A stretch of 42,095 nt of DNA. It comes from Spirochaetales bacterium. Lineage in GTDB: Bacteria; Spirochaetota; Spirochaetia; Sphaerochaetales; Sphaerochaetaceae. How positions within the stretch are numbered: position 1 is the first letter of the stretch; the number at the start of each line of letters is the position of its first letter. A program made the position numbers and the translations under genes. Shown here piece by piece: positions 16,214 to 23,897 of the stretch. The DNA is taken from contig DUOJ01000084.1 in the NCBI GenBank assembly GCA_012838895.1, positions 1 through 42,095 of the forward strand, in the 5' to 3' direction. The notes under the pieces are model-generated. The model saw only the letters and a program-made list of their open reading frames with translations. It was not told the origin of the DNA and ran no database searches.

Positions 16214-17992
16214 TTAAGGAGTAACCTTCTCCTTCTTGGCATAGGTGGTGTGGAGTAATTCGTGGGACTTGTGGCTAAGGGGCTTCTCGAGGAACTCTGC
16301 GTAGATCTGTTGAATGGCCGGGTTGTCGTGGCTCTGGCGCAAAGGCTTCCCCTCATCCTCTTGGTAGATTGCCCCAATGCGGGCTAAGCGCACCGCGTCG
16401 GTGGTGAAGCGGGGTTGTCCCCCCCCACCAATACAACCACCGGGGCAGGTCATCACCTCGATGAACTGGAATTCAGCGGGGTGGTCTCGAATATACTCAA
16501 CAACACTAGCGGCGTTTCCCAAGCCGTGGGCCACTGCCACCTTCACCTCTTTCCCCTCTAAGAACGACCAAGCATCGACAGTTCCACTCAAGGTGACTGA
16601 GGCGGTCTTCACCCCCTCAAGTCCTGCTAAGGCTTCGATATGAAGGTCTTCACTCGCCAAAGAGCGCCCTGTTGTGACGGCGTGGACAGTCCTGAGGGCC
16701 GCCTCCATCACCCCTCCGGTGTTAGCAAAGATGTCAGCCGCTCCGGTCGAGAGGCCCAAGGGGGAGTCCATTTCGCCATCGGGGAGGGCTATAAAGTCGA
16801 CGCCACCCATCTTTATAAGGTCCCCCAATTCACGCGTTGTCAAAACATAGTCAACATCTTGGTAGCCACTGGAGCGCATCTCGGGGCGTACCGCTTCAAA
16901 CTTTTTGGCGGTACACGGCATCACCGAGACCACCACCATGTCAGCGGGATCAACATTGGCCTTTTGAGCATAGTAGGTCTTGGCCATCGCCCCAAACATC
17001 TGCTGGGGACTCTTACAGGTGGAGATCTTATCTAAAATCTCGGGAAAATAGTGCTCAGCATAGTTTATCCAACCGGGGGAGCAACTGGTAAATTGGGGTA
17101 GGCGTGTCTCTTGCCCCAAGATAAAGTGGTTACGTAGGCGTGTTAAGAGTTCGGTCCCCTCCTCCATAATAGTTAAGTCGGCGGCAAAGTTGGTATCAAA
17201 GACAGCATCAAAGCCCAGTTCGCGAAGCGCACTCACCATCTTCCCCGTCACGAGAGTCCCCGGGGGGAGCCCAAAACACTCCCCCAAGGCGGCTCGAATG
17301 GCGGGTGCTGTTTGGACAACAACATGCTTCTGGGGATTGTCGAGGGCCTTCAAGACAAATTCGATATGGCTCGTCTCAATAATCGCCCCCACCGGGCAGA
17401 CCGCGGCACACTGGCCACACTGGACACAGGTGATACTCTCTAAAGCATCGTTGAAGGCGGGGGCAATCGTTGTGTGGTACCCCCTAAATTGGGCCGAGAG
17501 GGCTCCCACCCGTTGCACTTCACTACACACCTGGACACAGCGACGACACTTGATACATTTGGCACTGTCGCGTATCAGGGCGACACTGCTGGTGTCGAGC
17601 ATCGCTGGAGGTTTCTCTCCCTGGTAACGTACTTCACGAATCCCCAACTCCAGGGCTAGTTGGCGCAGTTCACAGTCGTCACTACGCTCACAGAGTTGGC
17701 AATCTCCCTCGTGTTCACTCAACAGGAGTTCAACCACCACCTTGCGAGATTCACGTGCCTTGCGGGAGTTGGTGTGGATTACCATCTCCTCCTGTACCGG
17801 GGTGGTACAGGCCGCCACGAGGGTGGCGCGTCCTTCAACTTCAACCATACAGACGCGGCAAGCCCCCATCGGGGTGAGCCCCTCTAGGTAGCAGAGGGTA
17901 GGAATTTTTATCCCGACACTCTTGGCAGCCTCCAAGATTGTACTATTGTCACTAACATTTACCTGTTTACCGTTTATCGTTAATTTACACAT
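16214..17992 (-). CDS. hydA: [FeFe]-hydrogenase catalytic subunit HydA
   Basis: 592 residues from ATG 17992 (GGAGGGGG upstream; the start overlaps hydB by 8 nt, ATGTGTAA). Reversibly reduces protons to H2. N-terminal [2Fe-2S] domain with CYLEGLTPMGACRVC and ACTTP, a Cys/His [4Fe-4S] region (HEGDCQLCERSDDC), two [4Fe-4S] clusters (CIKCRRCVQVC; CVQCGQCAAVC), then the H-cluster domain with all three signatures: TSCSPGW, MPCTAKKFE and MTCPGGCIGGGGQP. This is the layout of NADH-linked multimeric hydrogenases. There is no C-terminal SLBB or [2Fe-2S] extension. Maturation genes hydE/F/G are not in the window. Confidence 0.96.
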   Translation of the reverse strand: MCKLTINGKQVNVSDNSTILEAAKSVGIKIPTLCYLEGLTPMGACRVCMVEVEGRATLVAACTTPVQEEMVIHTNSRKARESRKVVVELLLSEHEGDCQLCERSDDCELRQLALELGIREVRYQGEKPPAMLDTSSVALIRDSAKCIKCRRCVQVCSEVQRVGALSAQFRGYHTTIAPAFNDALESITCVQCGQCAAVCPVGAIIETSHIEFVLKALDNPQKHVVVQTAPAIRAALGECFGLPPGTLVTGKMVSALRELGFDAVFDTNFAADLTIMEEGTELLTRLRNHFILGQETRLPQFTSCSPGWINYAEHYFPEILDKISTCKSPQQMFGAMAKTYYAQKANVDPADMVVVSVMPCTAKKFEAVRPEMRSSGYQDVDYVLTTRELGDLIKMGGVDFIALPDGEMDSPLGLSTGAADIFANTGGVMEAALRTVHAVTTGRSLASEDLHIEALAGLEGVKTASVTLSGTVDAWSFLEGKEVKVAVAHGLGNAASVVEYIRDHPAEFQFIEVMTCPGGCIGGGGQPRFTTDAVRLARIGAIYQEDEGKPLRQSHDNPAIQQIYAEFLEKPLSHKSHELLHTTYAKKEKVTP

Positions 17993-20900
17993 TGGCCCCC
18001 TCCTCGTTGATATGTTTGCCGTAGTCACAACGGAGACAACGGCGCGCCTGTTCGTGGGCTACCACCTCACTCCAGGGGAGTTCCACCTCTTCAAAGTTGT
18101 GTTTACGTCTCTCGACAGGGATTTGCCTTATTGGGGCCCTCTCTATCATCGAGATCTCAGCATCGGGGTCGTAGCTACTCTCTATCACCTTCTCATAGCG
18201 CCAGAAGGCGTGACTTTCCCCCGTTAAGAAGAGGTCAATTCCTATGGCAGCCCTCTCTCCAGCTCCAATTGCTTCAACGACACTCGAGGGGCCATCTGAG
18301 CAATCACCCCCGGCGTAGATCCCTTTAATGTTGGTCGCTTGGGTGACAGGGTCGACTGCTATAAAGTTTTTATCGTTGAGGATTAAATTGAGGTCCCCCG
18401 TTAACCCCTTGAGGTCTAAGCGTTGACCAATTGCCATAATAACTTGGTCAGCTTTAATCACTATCCGCTCCTGGCTTTGGGCCATAGGGCGCCGTCGCCC
18501 CGAAGCGTCAAAAGAGCCGAGCCCCATCTGGAGACAACTCACCGCTTTCACCCTTCCTCGACTATCTTTAATAATCTCAACTGGTTGGGTTAGGGCAGTA
18601 ATTTTGACCCCCTCTTGGAGTGCTTCATGTACCTCCTCAGCGTAGGCGGGCATCTCATCTTGGCTACGGCGGTAGATGATTTCGACCGTTTCAGCGCCGA
18701 GGCGTAAAGCGGTACGAGCTGCATCGATAGCGGCATTACCCCCTCCAATCACGACAATGTTTTTGCCAACCTTAACTGATCCCCGGATATTGTAGCGCTG
18801 GAGGAAGGGGACCGATTGGACCACCCCCTCAGCCTCTTCACCAACCAACCCCATCGAGAGGGAGTTGGGGGCTCCAATAGCCAAGAAGAGGGCTTCATTC
18901 CCCTCTTCTTGGAGGCTCTCAAGGGTGAAGTCTTTACCAAGCTCCTTCTCGGTAATAATCTCTACCCCCATACGCTCCACCATCCGCACCTCACGGGCAA
19001 TCGTCTCACGGGGGAGGCGGTAGGCGGGGATTGTCTGGACCAACATCCCTCCGGGGCGGGGGGACGCTTCGTAGACCTTCGGTTTATAACCGAGGCGGGC
19101 TAAGAAGTAGGCGCAAGTTAATCCCGCTGGACCAGCTCCAATAATGGCAATCTTGCGCTGACTATTAACTTCACTGTGGCGCACCTCAGGAATTTGAATG
19201 GTCACCTCCTGGTCAACCATAAAGCGCTTAATGTTACGCACCGAGACGGCTGAATCGAGCGAGAGACGGCGACACTTATCTTCACAGGTGTGGAAGCAGA
19301 CCCTGGAGCAAATTGCTGCAAAGGGGTTGCGCTCGCGGTGGAGGAGGAGAGCCTCCTCGTAGCGCCCTTCACCCACGAGGGTGACGAACCCGGGGACATC
19401 GACATGGGCCGGACAGGCACTTTGACACGGAGCGCGCACCAGGCCGGGACACACTCCAGCTTCACAGTGGTGGTCTCTGATGTGCTCCTCATATTCGCTT
19501 CTAAAGTGGCGAATAGTTGAGAGGACCGGGTTGGGGGCTGTTTGCCCCAAACCACAAAGGGCCGTCTCTTGAATCCACTCCCCCAACTCCACGAGCTGCT
19601 CTATGTCCCCATCTTTCCCCTCTCCGTTACAGATGCGGTTGAGAATCTCAAGCATCCGTTTTGTGCCGACGCGGCATGGGACACACTTTCCACACGACTC
19701 CTCTTGGACAAATTCGAGGAAATAGCGGGCCACGTCGACCATACACGAGTGGTCATCGAGGACGATTAACCCCCCCGACCCCATGATAGCCCCCAGCTTT
19801 TTGAGAGGTTCATAGTCGAGAGGTACCACGAGGTGCTCTTTGGGGATACATCCCCCTGAGGGGCCCCCAATTTGGGCCGCTTTGAAAACACGCCCCTCTT
19901 TAAGTCCGCCTCCTACCGAGAAGATTAGATCTCCCAGCGGGGTACCGATAGGAATCTCAACTAAACCGGTTGTCTTAACCGAACCGGCGAGGGCGAAGAC
20001 CTTAGTCCCTTTGCTCGCATCGGTACCACTAGTAGCGTACCATTGGCTCCCATAATCGAGGATTGCCCCCACATTGGCGTAGGTTTCAACGTTATTAAGG
20101 AGGGTGGGCTTTCCCCAAAGTCCTTTTTGGGCAGGGAAGGGGGGACGGGGGTGGGGTTCACCCCTCTTCCCCTCAATCGAGTTGATTAGGGCCGTCTCTT
20201 CACCACAGACGAAAGCACCACTGCCCATCCTAATATCTAGATCAAATGAGAAGGGGGTTCCCAAGATTTTATCACCCAAAAGGTTGCACTCTCTAGCTTG
20301 CTGAATGGCCCTCTCGAGACGGGCTACAGCCAAGGGGTACTCAGCTCGCACATAGACATACCCTTGTGTGGCCCCCACGGTGTAGGCGGCAATCGCCATC
20401 CCCTCAATTAGGGAGTGGGGGTCCCCTTCAAGGATCGAACGGTCCATAAAAGCCCCCGGGTCCCCCTCATCGGCGTTACAGAGGAGATACTTCTCTTCCC
20501 CCTTCGCCTCACGGGTGAGGTGCCATTTGAGCCAGGTGGGGAAGCCAGCCCCACCGCGCCCCTTAAGACCACTCGCTTTCACCGCATCGATTACCTCGTT
20601 CGGCGAGTAGCTCTCTAGCACTTTAATCAGTCCCTGGTACCCCCGGCGACCAATCGAGGAGTCAATTTCGAGGGGATTGACGGTGCCACAGTTTCTCAGC
20701 ACTATTTTGCGTTGAGGCCCCAAGAAGGCCGAATCCTCCTCTTTTAAGACCTTCTTCTGGTCGTGATCGTCACTAAAGAGGAGCTCTTCAACTACCTTAC
20801 CCCCAATGAGGTGGTCTTGCACCACCTTAGCTACATCGTTGATGCTCAAGTTTTCGTAGATGATATTGTCGGGGACAATCTTGATAATAGGACCTTTGGA

Positions 20901-21104
20901 ACAGGGCCCCATACAACCGGTGGGGATTACATTCACCTGCAGGTTATGGGCTTTTATCGCCTCCTCGAAGGCCCCCTTAATCTCAAGAGAGCCACTGGCG
21001 ATACATCCACCACCGGTACAAATTAAGAGCGCTGTTTGTTCCCGCTCTTGCAAGGTTTTTTCAATTATCTTCGCAGCTTTTTGTTTAAAATTATTAAGAC
21101 TCAT
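17985..21104 (-). CDS. hydB: HydB diaphorase subunit fused to a GltD/NfnB-like NAD(P)H oxidoreductase
   Basis: 1039 residues from ATG 21104 (GAGGGGGG upstream). Three parts: a thioredoxin-like [2Fe-2S] domain with cysteines 29, 34, 64 and 68; a NuoF-type FMN/NADH domain (GRGGAGFPTW, ADEGDPGAFMDR, and the [4Fe-4S] motif ESCGKCVPCR); and, in place of the usual C-terminal two-[4Fe-4S] ferredoxin domain, a GltD/NfnB-like flavoprotein (about 560-1030). The last has its own cysteine-rich N-terminus (CQSACPAHVDVPGF, CSRVCFHTCEDKC), a dinucleotide fold IIGAGPAGLTCAYFLARLG and a second VIGGGNAAIDAARTAL. NuoF takes NAD(H); the GltD half probably handles NADP(H) or NAD(H), so the complex may couple H2, NAD(H) and a second donor. 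Bifurcation is inferred, not shown. Confidence 0.93.
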   Translation of the reverse strand: MSLNNFKQKAAKIIEKTLQEREQTALLICTGGGCIASGSLEIKGAFEEAIKAHNLQVNVIPTGCMGPCSKGPIIKIVPDNIIYENLSINDVAKVVQDHLIGGKVVEELLFSDDHDQKKVLKEEDSAFLGPQRKIVLRNCGTVNPLEIDSSIGRRGYQGLIKVLESYSPNEVIDAVKASGLKGRGGAGFPTWLKWHLTREAKGEEKYLLCNADEGDPGAFMDRSILEGDPHSLIEGMAIAAYTVGATQGYVYVRAEYPLAVARLERAIQQARECNLLGDKILGTPFSFDLDIRMGSGAFVCGEETALINSIEGKRGEPHPRPPFPAQKGLWGKPTLLNNVETYANVGAILDYGSQWYATSGTDASKGTKVFALAGSVKTTGLVEIPIGTPLGDLIFSVGGGLKEGRVFKAAQIGGPSGGCIPKEHLVVPLDYEPLKKLGAIMGSGGLIVLDDHSCMVDVARYFLEFVQEESCGKCVPCRVGTKRMLEILNRICNGEGKDGDIEQLVELGEWIQETALCGLGQTAPNPVLSTIRHFRSEYEEHIRDHHCEAGVCPGLVRAPCQSACPAHVDVPGFVTLVGEGRYEEALLLHRERNPFAAICSRVCFHTCEDKCRRLSLDSAVSVRNIKRFMVDQEVTIQIPEVRHSEVNSQRKIAIIGAGPAGLTCAYFLARLGYKPKVYEASPRPGGMLVQTIPAYRLPRETIAREVRMVERMGVEIITEKELGKDFTLESLQEEGNEALFLAIGAPNSLSMGLVGEEAEGVVQSVPFLQRYNIRGSVKVGKNIVVIGGGNAAIDAARTALRLGAETVEIIYRRSQDEMPAYAEEVHEALQEGVKITALTQPVEIIKDSRGRVKAVSCLQMGLGSFDASGRRRPMAQSQERIVIKADQVIMAIGQRLDLKGLTGDLNLILNDKNFIAVDPVTQATNIKGIYAGGDCSDGPSSVVEAIGAGERAAIGIDLFLTGESHAFWRYEKVIESSYDPDAEISMIERAPIRQIPVERRKHNFEEVELPWSEVVAHEQARRCLRCDYGKHINEEGANV

Positions 21105-21639
21105 CTTCTTCCCCCCTCTCTTCAAGGTAGGGTTCTAAGAGGTGTTTTATCTGACTCTCTTTGACCCTCTGGTGAACATCTTCATCAACCATCACCACCG
21201 GTGCTAAACCACAAGCACCAAAACAGCGCCCCACTTCGAGGGAGAAGTGGCCATCCTCGGTGGTCTCCCCAACCCCGATTTTAAGCTCCTTAGAGAGGGC
21301 TGCCAGCACCTCCTTCCCTCCGCGCACATAGCAGGCGGTCCCCATACAGACCCGAATGGTGTGTTTACCGCGGGGGGTGGTGCTAAAGAAGGAGTAGAAG
21401 GTTACTACCCCGGCAACTTCGCTGTAGGGGATCTCTAGTTTCTCACTTATATGGATTAAAATTGGTTTGGGCAGGTAGCCCAACAGGTTTTGGGTCGATT
21501 GCAAAACTGGTATGAGAGAACCTCTCTCGCCCCGTTTTTGGGCTATGATGTCATCTATTACCGGGATAACATCCTCAATCTTCAGTTCACGGTTAGAGCT
21601 CATTACGCTCTCACTTTGTTGTGTTGCCAAATGAGTCAT
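21094..21639 (-). CDS. hydC: NuoE-like [2Fe-2S] subunit of the hydrogenase, HydC
   Basis: 181-residue thioredoxin-like protein that shuttles electrons within the HydABC complex. The four cluster cysteines are visible as CMGTAC and CFGAC, with the preceding NuoE pattern VVTFYSFFSTTPRGKHTIRV. AAAGGAG lies upstream of ATG 21639. It overlaps hydB by 11 nt; gene order hydC-hydB-hydA is standard for trimeric NAD-dependent [FeFe]-hydrogenases. Confidence 0.93.
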   Translation of the reverse strand: MTHLATQQSESVMSSNRELKIEDVIPVIDDIIAQKRGERGSLIPVLQSTQNLLGYLPKPILIHISEKLEIPYSEVAGVVTFYSFFSTTPRGKHTIRVCMGTACYVRGGKEVLAALSKELKIGVGETTEDGHFSLEVGRCFGACGLAPVVMVDEDVHQRVKESQIKHLLEPYLEERGEEDES

Positions 21640-21692
21640 ATTCGCTCCTTTTGTTGTCTATTCCAATAGGCGCCTCACTTTTAATATCCTTT

Positions 21693-21775
21693 TTGTAACA
21701 TTTTACCACGTGAGTATTAGCAATGCAAATATAAAGATTATATTATTTGAATATATTAAGAAGGTTGTAACATTT
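21693..21775 (+). repeat. Pair of 11-bp direct repeats in the hyd/usp divergent promoter region
   Basis: TTGTAACATTT occurs at 21693-21703 and again at 21765-21775, 72 bp apart, between the divergent hyd and usp promoters. The first copy covers the hyd -10 box; the second is upstream of both promoters. A related TTGTAAC lies in the nqr promoter. Confidence 0.4.
21700..21728 (-). promoter_or_regulatory. Promoter of the hydCBA operon
   Basis: Minus strand: TTGCAT (21723-21728), 17-bp spacer, TAAAAT (21700-21705). The -10 box overlaps one copy of an 11-bp repeat TTGTAACATTT (21693-21703), and an inverted repeat GTAA-CATT-TTAC lies at the same place. Confidence 0.5.
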
Positions 21776-21824
21776 GAAAGCGAATAGAGAATATTATTGC
21801 AAATATGAGTTAACATTGTTCTTT

Positions 21825-21853
21825 TTGACTAAAAGATTATCTACCCCTATACT
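21825..21853 (+). promoter_or_regulatory. Promoter of the universal stress protein gene
   Basis: TTGACT (21825-21830), 17-bp spacer, TATACT (21848-21853), close to the sigma-70 consensus, followed by AGGAGG at 21861-21866. Confidence 0.65.
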
Positions 21854-21873
21854 TAACTACAGGAGGTATTGCG

Positions 21874-22764
21874 ATGGAGAGAGCCATAGTAGCAACCGAC
21901 TTATCGGAAGCGAGTGACGTTTTAGTTGAACACCTGGGGTTTTTAAAAGAGTTTGGTGTCAAGTCTCTGTTACTTCTGCAGTGTCCCGATTACCAAGAGA
22001 TTGCCAGTGAAATCTACCCCTACGTCTCATCAATTCAAAACGATGCCATTGAGCAACAGCAACGTGTTCTAGAGAAGCTCGGCTTTGAGGTAGAGATACG
22101 CATCTCAATCGGGAACGCCAAACGGGAGATCAACCGTATTGCTGAAGCAGAGGCGTTCCCCCTAATAGTGATTGGCTCCCAAGGGAGGAGTCTATTGGGA
22201 GGGGCCTTTCTGGGGGGCGTTGCTCATGAGGTGATGCTCAACGCCCAAAAGCCCCTCCTGATAGTACGCCTTGCCCTCAACAAGGAGAGGGAGTTTTGCG
22301 TCCAAGGGGTGAGTGGTGAGGGGGTGACAAATCACATCCTCTACGCTACCGATTTCTCCCAAGGGGCTGAAGCAACCTTCAACTACCTAGAGGAGCTAGT
22401 GGCTGAAGGGGGTGTTGGCAAAGTGACCCTTTTCCACGTCCAAGACCGCTCCCGCATCGAACCCTATCTAATCGAACGGTTAGGCGAATTTAACCGGATC
22501 GATACCGAACGCTTAGAGGAGCTCAAAGGGCGCCTAGAAGCGAATGGTAAGTGTAAGGGTGAGGTGAAACTGGTCTATGGCGACCCCCACACCGAGATCA
22601 TCGATGAGATTTACCACGGAGAGGCGACACTGGTGATGCTTGGCACACAGGGGAGGAGCTTCTTTAAAGAGCTCTTTGCCGGGAGTGTTAGCCAGTTTAT
22701 AGCGCGTCGCTCCCCCATCCCCGTCTTGTTAGTCCCCATCCCCATTGAGAGAGGAGAGAAGTAG
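21874..22764 (+). CDS. Tandem universal stress protein (two UspA domains)
   Basis: 296 residues forming two UspA domains (about 1-140 and 150-290). Both keep an ATP-binding loop of the G-x2-G-x9-G type: GSQGRSLLGGAFLGGVAHEV in the first and GTQGRSFFKELFAGSVSQF in the second, so nucleotide binding is plausible. Such proteins accumulate under starvation or redox stress in the cytosol. AGGAGG lies 7 nt before the ATG. It is divergent from the hydrogenase operon and shares its control region, and it is directly followed by the SPS/SPP-like frame. Confidence 0.9.
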   Translation: MERAIVATDLSEASDVLVEHLGFLKEFGVKSLLLLQCPDYQEIASEIYPYVSSIQNDAIEQQQRVLEKLGFEVEIRISIGNAKREINRIAEAEAFPLIVIGSQGRSLLGGAFLGGVAHEVMLNAQKPLLIVRLALNKEREFCVQGVSGEGVTNHILYATDFSQGAEATFNYLEELVAEGGVGKVTLFHVQDRSRIEPYLIERLGEFNRIDTERLEELKGRLEANGKCKGEVKLVYGDPHTEIIDEIYHGEATLVMLGTQGRSFFKELFAGSVSQFIARRSPIPVLLVPIPIERGEK

Positions 22765-23897
22765 TCAGCGTATACATTGCAATTATTAAGATCAACGGTT
22801 TTACCCCCGGTAGAGAGATTGAGACAGCCCATACCCTGTTAAAGGAGTTTCCCCACTACAAAGGGGGAGAGGTCGACCTCTTTACCCACCACAAGGGGGC
22901 TCTTGAGTACAAGCCAATAGGGGAGAAGGGGCGCCTCGTCCTCCTTAACACTTTAGACAAAGTTGAGCAGGGGGAGTTTCTCGACCACTATGTGGAGCGC
23001 CTCATCGAGTTCCTCCATATCCAAAGACGCCTCCCTAACCTAATTTATGGCGACTGCCCCGAGGGGGAGTATGTGGCGCGTGAGGTTGCCGCCTACTTTC
23101 AAATTGGAGAGGAGGGGAAGAGCCTCTTCTCGCCCCCCAAAGATTTGATAGAGAGGATGAACTCGATAGAACATCTTCTCATCAGTGATTTTGACAACAC
23201 CCTCACCGGAGACCATAGGGCCATTGAAGAGCTCAAAGAGATCTTAGATATCCACTACCCAAAGCTCGGCTTTGCCATCGCTACCGGTCGTCAAATCGAC
23301 TCCACCCTCGATGGGTTATACCAATACGACTTTCCTCCCCCCGACACTATTATCTCTGCGGTGGGGGCCCAAATCTTCTATGGGGAGGAGCTCTATGAGG
23401 ATGAGGGGTGGGCCCACTACATTAAGAAAAATTGGAATCCGCAAAGAGTAATCACTCTACTCGAAGAGTTTGATGAGATCGACCCCCAATGGCTCTTTAC
23501 CCGTGAGGGGGAGAGTCGTGTGAGCTACTACATCGACTTTGTTGAAGATGAAGAGCTCTTCGTGGAGCAGCTAAAAGAGAGGTTAGATGCCCACCAATTG
23601 TCGTATCATCTAATCTTTTCCCACAGCCACTACCTCGATGTCCTCCCCTATAGAGCTTCCAAAGGGGCTGCCATCGACCATGTGATTGGGAGGTGGAACC
23701 TCAATCCTCACCAAATCATCACTGCGGGCGACTCAGCTAACGACCTAGAGATGTTCACCCGGAACCTCAAAGGGATTGTTGTGGCCAACCACGAAGAGGT
23801 GTTGGCCTCCTTTAGGGGCCAAGACCACCTCTTCTTCTCCCCCAGCCCCTTTGCTAGGGGGGTAATCGAAGGGCTACACCATTTTAAGGTAATCTAG
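22764..23897 (+). CDS. HAD-type sucrose-phosphatase domain joined to a sucrose-phosphate-synthase N-terminal remnant; start unresolved
   Basis: From 22992 the frame encodes about 301 residues with a clear SPP-type HAD domain: DFDNTLTGD (nucleophile motif) and GDSANDLEMF (metal-binding motif IV). The same frame is open and protein-like back to 22749, and its product resembles the start of bacterial sucrose-phosphate synthase: INGFTPGREIETAHTLL then VDLFT, and PNLIYGDCPEGEYVAREVAA matching the PDxIHGHYADAG region. The rest of the GT-B glycosyltransferase domain is absent. No ATG, GTG or TTG occurs in this frame between the usp stop and GTG 22992. The part after GTG 22992 lacks a ribosome-binding site, so a rare start near 22764-22785 or frameshifting from usp is possible. 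The 3' end overlaps the convergent aconitase gene by 24 nt. Confidence 0.65.
   Translation, partial: VSVYIAIIKINGFTPGREIETAHTLLKEFPHYKGGEVDLFTHHKGALEYKPIGEKGRLVLLNTLDKVEQGEFLDHYVERLIEFLHIQRRLPNLIYGDCPEGEYVAREVAAYFQIGEEGKSLFSPPKDLIERMNSIEHLLISDFDNTLTGDHRAIEELKEILDIHYPKLGFAIATGRQIDSTLDGLYQYDFPPPDTIISAVGAQIFYGEELYEDEGWAHYIKKNWNPQRVITLLEEFDEIDPQWLFTREGESRVSYYIDFVEDEELFVEQLKERLDAHQLSYHLIFSHSHYLDVLPYRASKGAAIDHVIGRWNLNPHQIITAGDSANDLEMFTRNLKGIVVANHEEVLASFRGQDHLFFSPSPFARGVIEGLHHFKVI

Noticed and set aside
16057-16377. 106-codon minus-strand frame at the 3' end of hydA
   Set aside because: Arg/Ser/Thr-rich translation overlapping the conserved hydA C-terminus in another frame; not protein-like.
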